From Microbacterium sp. KUDC0406 (GTDB lineage Bacteria; Actinomycetota; Actinomycetes; Actinomycetales; Microbacteriaceae): DNA of 64,000 bases. The notes under the pieces are model-generated. The model saw only the letters and a list, made by a program, of their open reading frames with translations, was not told the DNA's origin and made no database searches. Position numbers and translations under genes: made by a program. Below, piece by piece: positions 40,181-49,957 of the stretch (position 1 is its first letter; the number at the start of each line of letters is the position of its first letter). The DNA lies in contig NZ_CP091138.1 of assembly GCF_021582875.1 (NCBI RefSeq), forward strand, positions 124,001 through 188,000, read 5' to 3'.

Positions 40181-40702
40181 ATGCCTAAGCCCACCAAGGG
40201 TCCCCGCCTCGGAGGCGGCCCCGCCCACGAGCGCCTGCTTCTCGCGAACCTGGCCGCTGCGCTCTTCACGCACAAGTCGATCAAGACGACCGAGACCAAG
40301 GCCAAGCGCCTGCGTCCGCTCGCCGAGCGTCTGATCACCTTCGGCAAGCGCGGCGACCTGCACGCGCGTCGTCGCGTGCTGTCGGTGCTGCGCGACAAGG
40401 ATGCCACGCACGTCCTGTTCGCCGAGATCGCGCCGCTCGTCGCCGAGCGTGAGGGCGGCTACACCCGCATCACCAAGGTCGGCAACCGCAAGGGCGACAA
40501 CGCGCCGATGGCCGTGATCGAGCTCGTCCTCGAGCCCGTCGCGCCCAAGAAGCGTCGTACTGAGCCTGCCGAAGTGAAGGCAGCCAAGAAGGCCGCTGCC
40601 CCCAAGGCCGAGAAGGTCGAGGAGGCTCCTGCTGAGGAGGTCGTCGAGGCTCCGGTCGAGGAGACCGCTGCCGAGGCACCCGCCGAGGAGAAGGCCGAGT
40701 AA
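40181..40702 (+). CDS. rplQ: Ribosomal protein bL17
   Basis: 173 residues. The L17 core ([60 protein letters not shown]) covers the first 120. The rest is an Ala/Glu/Val-rich acidic tail of about 50 residues, common in actinobacteria. Last gene of the alpha operon; truA does not follow. Confidence 0.96.
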   Translation: MPKPTKGPRLGGGPAHERLLLANLAAALFTHKSIKTTETKAKRLRPLAERLITFGKRGDLHARRRVLSVLRDKDATHVLFAEIAPLVAEREGGYTRITKVGNRKGDNAPMAVIELVLEPVAPKKRRTEPAEVKAAKKAAAPKAEKVEEAPAEEVVEAPVEETAAEAPAEEKAE

Positions 40703-40717
40703 TTCTCGTCTGACGCA

Positions 40718-40754
40718 AGAGGCCCGCCATCCCGAAAGGGACGGCGGGCCTCTT
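40718..40754 (+). terminator. Intrinsic terminator after rplQ
   Basis: AGAGGCCCGCC (40718-40728) pairs with GGCGGGCCTCT (40743-40753), with an inner TCCC/GGGA extension and a GAAA loop, followed by TTC. It is the strongest terminator-like structure in the ribosomal region. Confidence 0.75.
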
Positions 40755-40774
40755 CGTACCCGGCTGGCAGAGAA

Positions 40775-40826
40775 GCTCCGGTCTCACTGGTTGCGGGTGA
40801 ACACCCGCAACCAGTGAGACCGGAGC
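40775..40826. repeat. Perfect 25-bp palindrome with 2-base loop
   Basis: Arms 40775-40799 and 40802-40826 are exact complements around AA. It lies between rplQ (plus) and the convergent acyl-CoA ligase (minus), 9 bases from the latter's stop. There is no T-run, so it may act as a two-way terminator of the actinobacterial hairpin type or as a protein site. Confidence 0.8.
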
Positions 40827-40835
40827 GAAGGGGGG

Positions 40836-42414
40836 TCAGGCGCGGACGCGCAGATCCTTGCGCAGGATCTTGCCGGAGCTGGACTTCGGGATGACGTCGA
40901 TGAACTCCACCAGGCGCACCTTCTCGTGCGGGGCGACGCGCGATGCGACGAACTCCATCACGTCGTCGGTGCTCAGGTCGGCGTCCTGCTGCCGGACGAC
41001 GAACGCTTTCGGCACCTCCTGGCCGTCCGCGTCGTTCGCGCCGACCACGGCGGCATCCGCGATCAGCGGATGCTCCAGCAGCAGCGCTTCGAGCACCGCC
41101 GGCGCGACCTGGTAGCCCTTGTACTTGATGAGCTCCTTGAGCCGGTCCACGATGCGGAAGATGCCGTCCGCGGTCACGGTGGCGATGTCGCCGGTGTGCA
41201 GCCAGCCGTCGGCGTCGAGCATGTCGGCGGTGGCCTCGGGGCGGTTCAGGTATCCGGTCATGATCTGCGGTCCGCGCAGCCACAGCTCGCCCGGCTCGCT
41301 CGCTCCCGAGGCCGGCGGCTCGATGTCGGCTCCGGTCTCGGGGTCGACGAGGCGGGCCTCGGTGTTCGGCACCAGCGGGCCGATCGCCGAGCGGTCGATG
41401 TCGCCGCGGTCGACGGGGATGATGTTCGCCGCCGGGCTCGTCTCGGTCATGCCGTAGCCCTGCACCACGGTGCAGCCGAGGCGGTTCGCGACCGCGCCGG
41501 CCAGCGCGCCGTCCAGCGGCGCCGCCCCGGAGAACACCACCTTCACCGCGGAGAGGTCGTACTGATCCACCACAGGATGCTTCGCGAGTGCGACCGCGAT
41601 CGGGGGAGCCACGAACACCCAGGTGGTGCGGTGCTCCTGGATGATGCGCAGGAACTCCGGCAGATCGAACTTCGGCATCGTGACCAGGCCCGCGCGCTGC
41701 CTGAGGGCGAAGTCCAGCAGCACCGTCATGCCGTAGATGTGGAAGAACGGCAGGACGGCGAGCAGCCGGTCGTTCTCGTCGATGTCCGTGACGGGGCGCA
41801 CCTGCTCGACGTTCGCCACCAGGTTCCGGTGGGTGAGCATGACCCCCTTGGGCCGACCGGTGGTGCCGGAGGAGTACGGCAGCACGGCGAGATGGGTCGC
41901 CGGATCGAAATCGACCTCCGGCGCGGTACGCCCCTCGGAGAGCAGGTCGCGCAGACTCGGGTGCCCCTCCGCGCCGTCGAGCACGATCAGGCGCTCCGGC
42001 GGGATGCCGGCGGCGCCCGGCGGCCGCCTGTGCGCCCGGCAGCAGCGGCGAGACCGTGAACAGCCAGTCCGCGCCGGCATCCTCGAGCTGGTTCGCGATC
42101 TCCTCGGAGGTGTACAGCGAGTTGATCGTGGTCGCGGTGGCGCCGGAGCGCAGCACGCCGTGGAACACCGTGGCGAACGCCGGGATGTTCGGGCACAGGA
42201 TGCCGACGACGTCGCCCACGCCCACACCCCGGGCGGCGAGGGCGCCCGCGAGCAGGTCGATCTGCCCGATCAGCTGCCGGTAGGTGGTCTCGGCGCCGGA
42301 CATGCCGTCGACGATCGCGACCCGGTCGAGGTCGGCGTCGTCGAGGCCGGTGAACAGGTACTCGTGGATCGAGACATTCGGGATCTCGAGGTCGGGGTAC
42401 GGACTGCGGAACAT
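40836..42414 (-). CDS. 4-coumarate--CoA ligase-like acyl-CoA synthetase (apparent frameshift)
   Basis: ANL-superfamily enzyme. The N-terminal part MFRSPYPDLEIPNVSIHEYL ... HGVLRSGATATTINSLYTSE ends near LLPGAQAA. The rest resumes in another frame as GIPPERLIVLDGAEG with the AMP motif YSSGTTGRPKGVMLTH, GYGMTETSPAANIIPV, GWLHTGDIA and the end PKSSSGKILRKDLR carrying the catalytic Lys. One extra base sits at GGCGCC (42012-42017). Repaired length is about 525. It activates an aromatic or fatty acid with ATP and CoA; the substrate is unknown. The neighbouring regulator and transporter may not be linked to it. Confidence 0.85.
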
Positions 42415-42449
42415 GGTGATCTCCTTCGATCATCCTGTCGGGTTGTGAG

Positions 42450-43717
42450 TCAGTGTCGCACAGGTTGAGACGCGGTCTCAACCGGTCCGGTCGCCGGATC
42501 CGTGATCCGGTAGCGGCTGCCCGGGCGACCCCGTGTCGAGTAGTCGAGCGTGCGCACCGCGCGCCCGATGCTCGCGAGGTGCTCGAGGTAACGACGGGTG
42601 CTCACCCGCGAGATCTGCAGCACCTCGCCGAGCTCGGACGCCGAGGAGTCGGGATGCCTGGCGAGCGCGCCCGCCACCCGCTCCAGCGTCTCGGCGGAGA
42701 GCCCCTTGGGCAGCCCTGCGCGCTGCCGGAACGCGATGATCGCATCGGCGGCCTCGACGCGCTGCACCACGTCGTGCAGTTCGGTGTGGTCGCGCAGCAG
42801 CAGCGTCGCGTCCACGGCGGCGCCGCCGTCCCTGGCCCCGGTGGAACGGGCCACCAGCACGCGCGTTCCGAGGATCACGGGGCGTCCCGCGTCCTCTCCC
42901 TCGCCCAGCACCTCCCTCAGCTCCGGTCCCAGCACATCCTCTGCGCGGGCGCCGGTCAGCTCCGCGGCATCCGTGTCGAGGAATCGGGCGGCGGCGTCGT
43001 TCGCCAGCGTGATGACTCCCCGCGCGTCGACGGTGATCACGCCCTCGCTGAGGCCGTGCAGCGTGGTCTCCTGGTTGCGCACCAGAGCGCTGATCTGGTC
43101 GGGCTCCAGCCCCTGGATGCGGCGCCGAATGAGCGAGGCCACCCAGGCGGAGCCGAACAGGCCGAGCAGCACGGCGGCCAGCATGGCGCCGATGATCCAG
43201 GCGAGGTTGCCGAAGAACTCGTCCCTGCCCTGCGACTCGAGGATGCCAACGGACGCCGTGCCGATCACGCCGCCGCCCTGGAAGATCGGCACCTTCACCC
43301 GCCAGGTGGTGCCCAGGGTGCCGGTCTCGGTGCCGGTGTAGATGCGCCCGACAGCGGCACCGACGGATCGGTGGAGACGCGCTCGCCGATGCGCTCCGGA
43401 TGCGGATGCGAGTAGCGGATGCCGTCGGCGTTGGCCACGACGACGTACGTGAGGTCGGACGCCTTGCGGATGGTCTCGGCGAGCGGCTGGATGGTCGCCG
43501 AGGGATCGCCGTCATCGAAGGCGCCGACGACAGCGGGCATCGAGGCTATCGACTGCGCCACCGCCATCATCCGGTCCTCGTACGCGTCACGGATGGTGTG
43601 CTCCTGCACGAATCCTGCCGTGATGCCCGCGATGAGGGTGACCAGGCACACGATCGCGGCCTGCAGCAGGAGCAGCTGCACGCGGAGCGTCATCTTCGAC
43701 GCATGCGTCTTCGTCAT
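42450..43717 (-). CDS. Membrane sensor fused to CitB/DpiA-type HTH, without kinase or receiver (apparent frameshift)
   Basis: Start ATG 43717. In order: helix 1 (about 11-36, LQAAIVCLVTLIAGITAGFV), a CitA-like Cache domain (TIRDAYEDRMMAVAQSIASM; ASDLTYVVVANADGIRYSHP), helix 2 (about 174-197), and a PAS domain (RNQETTLHGLSEGVITVDAR). After RDHTELHDVV there is no histidine, HATPase or receiver domain; the protein runs into AGLPKGLSAETLERV, LGEVLQISRVSTRRYLEHLA and STRGRPGSRYRI, the C-terminal HTH of CitB/DpiA regulators. One base is missing at about 43345 (GGGCGC for GGGGCGC). Repaired length is about 422. Divergent from tctCBA, so probably its regulator. Confidence 0.78.
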
Positions 43718-43884
43718 CGAGGGCACCACTCCATTCTCACCGCCCGCGCGAGGGGCCGCACCCGAGCCGAGGAGGTTCTCGCGACCAATACTTACGGAAC
43801 GCGACCAATGGTTTCGCAAGCGGCAACACGGCGAGCCGGGCGCCTACGGTCGTCACTGTCCCGAATCGCTCAAGGAGGAGCGCA

Positions 43885-44899
43885 ATGAACAGAACCCGGA
43901 TCACTCTCATCGCCGCCGCGGCCGCCGGCGGCACTCGCCCTCACCGGATGCTCCGGCCAGAGCGGCTCGGGCGGGAAGCCGGCCGCCGGCGGCGAGAACG
44001 CCGCGATCACCGATGTCTCGATCATCGTCCCCGCCGATCCCGGCGGCGGCTGGGACCAGACCGGCCGCGCGATGGCGAAGGTGCTCACCGAGGACGACAT
44101 CGTGAAGTCGGCGCCCGTCAGCAACGTCGGCGGCGCCGGTGGCACGATCGGCCTGGCGCAGCTCGCCAACGTCAAGGACCCGGGCACGCTGATGGTCAAC
44201 GGCCTGGTGATGGTGGGCGCGATCGAGACCAACGACTCGAAGGTGCGCCTGGAGGACACCACCCCGATCGCCCGGCTGACCGACGAGCCGCTGGTGGTCG
44301 TCGTGCCTGCCGACTCGAAGTACAAGACCCTGGAGGATCTGGTCGAGGACATCGTCGACAACGGGCAGAAGGTCACGGTCACCGGCGGCTCTGCCGGCGG
44401 CGCCGACCACATCCTCGCCGGGCTCCTGCTCGAGGCCGCGGGGCTGAGCAGCGCGGAGATCCCGCAGAAGCTCAACTACACGCCGAACGCAGGTGGTGGC
44501 GAGGCCGTGTCGCTCATCCTGGGCGGCAAGGTCGGCGCCGGCATCTCGGGCGTCGGCGAGTTCGCACAGCACATCGAATCGGGCAAGATGCGCGCGCTCG
44601 CCGTGTCGAGCGACGAGCCCAGCTCGCAGCTGCCCGACGTGCCGACCATCACCGACGAGGGCTACGACGTCGTGCTGACCAACTGGCGCGGCGTGATCGC
44701 CCCCGGTGACATCACCGACGCCGACCGCGCCGAACTCGAGCGCATCGTCACCGAGATGCACGACTCGGATGCCTGGAAGAAGGAGCTCGAGACCAAGGGC
44801 TGGGCGGACGCCTTCCTCACCGGTGACGACCTGGACGCCTTCGTCGAGGAGAACATCTCCGACGTCACCGGCACGCTGAAGAACATCGGGCTGATCTGA
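43885..44899 (+). CDS. tctC: Tripartite tricarboxylate transporter binding protein TctC (apparent frameshift)
   Basis: Starts [14 protein letters not shown] at 43885. One extra base at about 43921-43930 (CCGGCGGC) shifts the frame; after it comes [10 protein letters not shown], a lipobox, so this is a lipoprotein. The periplasmic-binding-like body has the family signature ([46 protein letters not shown]). Repaired length is about 337. It captures citrate-like or aromatic carboxylates outside and hands them to TctBA. 2 bases before tctB. Confidence 0.88.
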
Positions 44900-44900
44900 C

Positions 44901-45449
44901 ATGAGCAGCACCCCGCTCGTGGGGGCGGACGGGCGGGCCGAGGACACTCGGCCCGCCTCCCGGGTTCCCGTCGGTGAACTCGTCTTCGCCCTGCTCATGC
45001 TCGTCCTCGGCATCGCCGCCCTGATCGGTGCCTTCACCATCCACGTCCCCGTCGGCGTGACCGTCGGTCCGACCGTGTTCCCCATCGCCGTCTCGGTGCT
45101 GCTGATCGGATCTGCCGTGGCCGTGCTCGTCGGCGTGCTGCGCGGCAGGCGTGCGGAGGTCGAGGAGGGCGAGGACATCGACCCGGACGCGAGGACCGAC
45201 TGGCTGACCCTCGCCGAGATCGTCGGCGCCCTGATCGCGCACCTGCTGCTGCTCGACGTGATCGGATGGGCGCCCGCCGCCGCCGTGCTCTTCGGGATCG
45301 TCGCCTGGGCGCTGGGAGCGAAGCGCTGGTGGCTCGGATTCCTGATCGGACTCGCGGTCGCCCTCGTCGTGCAGGTCGTCTTCGCCGGCCTGCTCGGACT
45401 GTCGCTGCCGTGGGGCCCCGCGTTCGGCTGGCTCGGAGGGATGTTCTGA
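44901..45449 (+). CDS. tctB: Tripartite tricarboxylate transporter small subunit TctB
   Basis: 182 residues, four membrane helices ([38 protein letters not shown]; the C-terminal pair around residues 125-170). This is the typical TctB size and topology. Its TGA overlaps the tctA ATG (TGATG). Confidence 0.9.
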   Translation: MSSTPLVGADGRAEDTRPASRVPVGELVFALLMLVLGIAALIGAFTIHVPVGVTVGPTVFPIAVSVLLIGSAVAVLVGVLRGRRAEVEEGEDIDPDARTDWLTLAEIVGALIAHLLLLDVIGWAPAAAVLFGIVAWALGAKRWWLGFLIGLAVALVVQVVFAGLLGLSLPWGPAFGWLGGMF

Positions 45450-46995
45450 TGGACAGCTGGGGGCTCCTCCTGGAGGGATTCGCCACCGCCCTGCAGCCGG
45501 AGTACCTGCTGTGGGCGTTCATTGGCGTCTTCATCGGCACCGCGGTCGGCGTGCTGCCCGGCGTCGGGCCGGCGATGACTGTCGCGCTGCTGCTGCCGCT
45601 GACCTATTCGCTGGATGCCACGGCCGCGATGATCACGTTCGCCGGCATCTACTACGGCGGGATGTACGGCGGGTCGACCACCAGCATCCTGCTGAACACA
45701 CCCGGCGAATCGGCGTCCATCGTGACGGCCATCGAGGGCAACAGGATGGCCAAGCTCGGCCGGGGCGCCGCAGCGCTCGCGACCGCCGCGATCGGGTCGT
45801 TCGTCGCGGGGACCATCGCCACAGTCGGGCTCACCCTGCTCGCTCCGGTGCTGGCGCAGTTCGCCGTCAGTCTCGGGCCGGCCGACAAGTTCGCGCTGAT
45901 CGTCATCGCGTTCATCACGGTCGGCGCGCTGATGGGAAAGTCCGTGTCGCGAGGTCTCGTCTCGCTGGCCGTCGGCCTGTTCCTCGGCATGGTCGGCACC
46001 GACGTGCTGTCCGGACAGCAGCGGTTCACCCTCGGGCTCCCGGAGCTCGGCGACGGCATCAACGTGGTGCTCGTCGCGGTCGGACTGTTCGCCGTGGGGA
46101 GACACTGTACGTGGCATCCCGGCTGCGGCACGGCGGAATCGACGTCATCCCGGTGACCAAGGGGTGGCGCAGCTGGATGTCCAGGGACGACTGGCGGCGC
46201 TCCTGGAAGCCCTGGCTGCGCGGCACGGCGATCGGATTCCCGATCGGCACCATCCCGGCAGGAGGTGCGGATGTCGCGACGTTCCTGTCCTACGCGACCG
46301 AGCGAAAGCTCTCCAAGCGCAAGGGCGAGTTCGGCCGCGGCGCGATCGAGGGCGTGGCGGGTCCGGAGGCGGCGAACAACGCCGCGGCCGCCGGCGTGCT
46401 CGTGCCGCTGCTCACCCTCGGCCTTCCGACGACGGCGACCGCCGCGATCATCCTCGTGGCGCTGCAGTCGTACGGCATCCAGCCCGGGCCGCAGCTGTTC
46501 ACGAACCAGCCCGCGCTGGTGTGGGCGCTGGTGGCGAGCCTCTACATCGGCAACCTGCTGCTGATCGTGCTCAACCTGCCGCTGGTGGGGATGTGGGTGA
46601 AGCTGCTGCAGATCCCGCGACCGTACCTGTACGCCGGCATCCTGATGTTCGCCGCCTTCGGCGCCTATGCACTGAACTTCCTGATCAGCGACATCGTGAT
46701 CCTCGTGATCATCGGACTGCTCGGGTACTTCATGCGCAGGTACGGATATCCGGTGGCGCCGCTCGTGGTCGGCATGATCCTCGGCCCGATGGGGGAGGCC
46801 TTCATGCGGCAGGCGCTGCAGCTGAGCCAGGGCGACCTGTCGACGCTGGTGCTTCAGCCGTTCGCGGCCACCGCGTATGCGTTCCTCGTCGTGCTGGTCG
46901 TCGGCGCGCTCTGGCTGCGCCGCCGGCAGGCGCGGTACGAGCAGCGGCTCACCGAGTCGATCTCGGTGCCGGTGCTCGCCGACCAGGAGATCTGA
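45449..46995 (+). CDS. tctA: Tripartite tricarboxylate transporter large subunit TctA (apparent frameshift)
   Basis: About 12 membrane helices with the TctA signatures [40 protein letters not shown] and a second copy [20 protein letters not shown] with [18 protein letters not shown]. The frame breaks after LFAVG at about 46095. Restoring one G in GTGGGGAGAC gives [14 protein letters not shown] and the rest to 46995. Repaired length is about 515. Forms the carboxylate channel with TctB and TctC. Confidence 0.9.
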
Positions 46996-47006
46996 GCCGT
47001 CCCGGA

Positions 47007-47065
47007 ACTGCACGCCCGCGCCGAGACGGGGACGTAGCACCTCGGTCTCGGCGCGGGCGTGCAGT
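47007..47065. terminator. Hairpin after tctA
   Basis: 21-bp perfect arms (47007-47027 and 47045-47065) with a 17-base loop, 12 bases after the tctA stop and before the tauE gene. No T-run. Confidence 0.65.
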
Positions 47066-47092
47066 CTCGATGGACCGGAATAGGCTGGGGCG

Positions 47093-47884
47093 GTGCAGGA
47101 CGACCAGATCACCACCCGAGGTCCGCGCGCGTACCTCTCCTACATCGGGATCGGGCTCGGCGCCGGCCTGCTGTCCGGTCTCTTCGGCGTCGGCGGCGGC
47201 ACCGTCATCGTGCCGATGCTGGTGCTGCTGCTGCACTTCGACCAGCGCCGTGCCGCCGGCACCTCGCTCGCCGCGATCGTGCCGACCGCCGCGGTCGGCG
47301 TCGTCTCGTATGCGGTCTCCGGCTCCGTGGCGTGGATCCCCGCCCTGATCCTGGCGCTCGGCGCGGTGGTCGGCGCGCAGATCGGCACCCGGCTGCTGCC
47401 GCGCATCTCGCAGCGCGCGCTGCTGTGGGGATTCGTGGGGTTCATCGCCCTGGTGATCGTGAGCCTGTTCGTGATCGTGCCCTCGCGCGAGGCCGAGCTC
47501 GACCTGACCTGGGTGACGGGCCTGATCCTGGTCGCCGTGGGCGTCTGCACCGGCATCCTCGCCGGACTCATCGGCGTCGGCGGCGGAATCATCGTCGTGC
47601 CCGCACTGATGCTCGGGATGGGGGTGAGCGATCTCATCGCGAAGGGCACCTCGTTGCTGATGATGATCCCGACCGCGGTTTCCGGCACCATAGGCAATCT
47701 CCGGAACAGGAACGTCGACCTCGTCGCCGCAGCGGTCATCGGCCTCTCCGCCTGTACGACGACCGCCCTCGGAGCGCTGCTCGCCGCGCGCCTCGATCCG
47801 TTCGTCGGCAACATGCTGTTCGCCGCCTACCTCGTCTTCATCGGCTGGCAGCTGGCACGCAAGGCGCTGCGCGCGAAGAACTGA
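47093..47884 (+). CDS. TauE/SafE-family sulfite or anion exporter
   Basis: 263 residues, GTG start. About eight membrane helices; the duplicated glycine motif (GLLSGLFGVGGGTVIVPMLV and GILAGLIGVGGGIIVVPALM) is the family hallmark. Exports sulfite or organosulfonates in known members; the substrate here is unknown. Single gene, own promoter region of about 25 bases after the tct terminator. Confidence 0.9.
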   Translation: MQDDQITTRGPRAYLSYIGIGLGAGLLSGLFGVGGGTVIVPMLVLLLHFDQRRAAGTSLAAIVPTAAVGVVSYAVSGSVAWIPALILALGAVVGAQIGTRLLPRISQRALLWGFVGFIALVIVSLFVIVPSREAELDLTWVTGLILVAVGVCTGILAGLIGVGGGIIVVPALMLGMGVSDLIAKGTSLLMMIPTAVSGTIGNLRNRNVDLVAAAVIGLSACTTTALGALLAARLDPFVGNMLFAAYLVFIGWQLARKALRAKN

Positions 47885-47947
47885 GCGGCGGCCTTTCCTC
47901 CGGTTCCCGGCCAGGCGCACCGTCGCACGCCCGGATAGGATCGAGGG

Positions 47948-48394
47948 GTGCCAGTGAACCCTGATCTGGTCGGCCGCGAGTTCCCGCCGACCGCCCCGTA
48001 TCTTGTCGGACGCGAGAAGGTGCGCGAGTTCGCGCGGGCCGTCTTCGCCGACGCGCCCGTGCACACCGACGTCGACGCCGCGCACGCCGCCGGGTACGCC
48101 GACGTGGTCGCGCCGCCGACGTTCGCGATGGTCATCCAGGACCACACCCTGCAGCAGCTGCTCGCGCTCGAGGACTCCGGCATCGTGCTGTCGCGCACCA
48201 TCCACGCCGAGCAGCGCTTCACCTATTCGCGGCCCATCGTCGCCGGTGACGAGCTCACCGGACGGCTGCGGGTCACCGGCATCCGCACGCTCGGCGGCAA
48301 CGCCATGATCACCAGCGAGGCCGAGATCACCGACGCGGACGGCGCGCACATCGTCACCGCGACCAGCGTGCTGCTGGTCGGAGAGGGAGAGTGA
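47948..48394 (+). CDS. MaoC-like dehydratase subunit (HadA-like, FAS1-type N-terminal)
   Basis: 148 residues, GTG start. Hot-dog fold with LVGREKVREFARAVFADAP, VVAPPTFAMVIQ and HAEQRFTYSRPIVAGDELTG, as in the HadA/HadC subunits of (3R)-hydroxyacyl-ACP dehydratases and in the MaoC N-terminal family. It lacks the catalytic Asp/His pair, which is expected to come from the next gene. Coupled by TGATG. Confidence 0.85.
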   Translation: MPVNPDLVGREFPPTAPYLVGREKVREFARAVFADAPVHTDVDAAHAAGYADVVAPPTFAMVIQDHTLQQLLALEDSGIVLSRTIHAEQRFTYSRPIVAGDELTGRLRVTGIRTLGGNAMITSEAEITDADGAHIVTATSVLLVGEGE

Positions 48395-48807
48395 TGGATT
48401 TCACCGTCGGAGACGTCATCGCCGAACGCACCGTGCACGTCACGCGTGAGTCGCTCGTCCGCTACGCCGGAGCATCCGGCGACTTCAACCCCATCCACTA
48501 CCGCGACGACGTCGCCGCCCAGGTCGGTCTGCCGGGCGTGCTCGCGCACGGCATGCTCACCATGGGCATCGCGTCGTCCGTCGTCGTCTCCGCGCTCCAT
48601 GAGTCAGGGCAGAGCGACGTCGCGAAGATCGTCGACTACGGCGTGCGCTTCACCAAGCCCGTCGTCGTCGACCCGTCCGACGGCGCCGACGTGACGGTGA
48701 TCGCCAAGGTCGCCGCGGTCGACGACGAGACCGCGCGGATCGACCTGAAGGTCACCTCCGGCGAGACCACGGTGCTGGCCAAGGCGCAGCTGCGCGTGGC
48801 GCTGTGA
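48394..48807 (+). CDS. MaoC-like dehydratase catalytic subunit (HadB-like)
   Basis: 137 residues, ATG overlapping the upstream stop. It contains the hydratase motif YAGASGDFNPIHYRDDVAAQ then VGLPGVLAHGMLTMG with catalytic Asp and His. It likely forms a heterodimer with the preceding subunit and dehydrates a 3-hydroxyacyl thioester. This gene pair upstream of murB is a known actinobacterial arrangement. Its stop overlaps the murB GTG (GTGA). Confidence 0.87.
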   Translation: MDFTVGDVIAERTVHVTRESLVRYAGASGDFNPIHYRDDVAAQVGLPGVLAHGMLTMGIASSVVVSALHESGQSDVAKIVDYGVRFTKPVVVDPSDGADVTVIAKVAAVDDETARIDLKVTSGETTVLAKAQLRVAL

Positions 48808-49937
48808 GCGAGATCGCACCGATCCCGCTGCGCGAGCTGACCACGCTGCGCACCGGCGGCGCGCCCGAGCGGATGCGCGAGGCCACGACCGCTGCCGAGC
48901 TGATCGGCGAGCTGCAGGCGGTCTGGGCGACCGGCGACGACTGGTTCGTGCTCGGTGGCGGATCGAATCTCTTCGCCGGAGACGCGGCGTTCGAGGGCAC
49001 CGTCATCCGGATCCTCACCCGCGGCATCGAGGAGATCCTCTCGCCGCACGAGGGACGGGTGCGGCTGCGCGTGCAGGCAGGACACGACTGGGATCACCTC
49101 GTCGCGTACGCCGTCGAACACGGCTACGCCGGAATCGAGGCGATGAGCGGCATCCCCGGCACGGTCGGCGCCGCACCGGTGCAGAACGTGGGAGCCTACG
49201 GGCAGGAGATCCAGGAGACGCTGGTCGAGGTCGAGCTGATCGACGAGGACGCCGCGGGGCCGGTGACCGTCCCCGCATCCGAGCTCGCCCTCGGCTTCCG
49301 CACCTCCGTGCTCAAGCACCACTACGGCGGTGTCCCGCAGCGCCGCGCCGTGATCCTCAGCGTGACCCTCGACCTCGCCGTCACCGACGGCACGCGCGTC
49401 GTGCGCGGCGAACAACTGCGCCGTGCGCTCGGTCTCGAGGACGCGCAGGCCGTGCCGCTCGCCTGGGTGCGCTCGACGATTCTCGAGACCCGCGCGAAGA
49501 AGGGGATGCTGCTCGATCCCGACGATCCCGACACCGCGAGTGCCGGATCGTTCTTCCAGAACGCGATCGTGCCCGAGTCCGTCGCGCGCTCGCTGCCGCC
49601 GGAGTGCCCGCGCTGGCCCGTCGCACCCGACCTGGACGCGGTCACCGTCATCCCGCTGTCGGGCTTCACGGGAGCCGTGCCTGCTCTGTCGACCGCCCCG
49701 GCCGAGGTCAAGGTCAGCGCCGCCTGGCTGATCGAGCACTCCGGCATCCGCAAGGGATTCACGCTGCCGCGCTCGCGCGCCGGCGTCTCGACCAAGCACG
49801 CCCTCGCACTCACCAACCGCGGCGGCGCCACCGCTGCGGAGGTGTCGGAGCTGGCCCGGTTCATCCAGAGTCGGGTGCACGCCGAATACGGTCTGCTGCT
49901 GCAGCCCGAGCCGGTGCTCGTCGAGGTCGAGCTCTGA
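48804..49937 (+). CDS. murB: UDP-N-acetylenolpyruvoylglucosamine reductase
   Basis: 377 residues, GTG start. FAD-binding LRTGGAPERMRE, WFVLGGGSNLF, GIEAMSGIPGTVGAAPVQNV and GAYGQEI, and the catalytic serine segment TASAGSFFQNAIV. This is the longer type found in actinobacteria. It reduces the enolpyruvyl group to lactyl in peptidoglycan precursor synthesis, with NADPH. Confidence 0.95.
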   Translation: MSEIAPIPLRELTTLRTGGAPERMREATTAAELIGELQAVWATGDDWFVLGGGSNLFAGDAAFEGTVIRILTRGIEEILSPHEGRVRLRVQAGHDWDHLVAYAVEHGYAGIEAMSGIPGTVGAAPVQNVGAYGQEIQETLVEVELIDEDAAGPVTVPASELALGFRTSVLKHHYGGVPQRRAVILSVTLDLAVTDGTRVVRGEQLRRALGLEDAQAVPLAWVRSTILETRAKKGMLLDPDDPDTASAGSFFQNAIVPESVARSLPPECPRWPVAPDLDAVTVIPLSGFTGAVPALSTAPAEVKVSAAWLIEHSGIRKGFTLPRSRAGVSTKHALALTNRGGATAAEVSELARFIQSRVHAEYGLLLQPEPVLVEVEL

Positions 49938-49957
49938 GCACGTTCTAGGCTCGAGGA

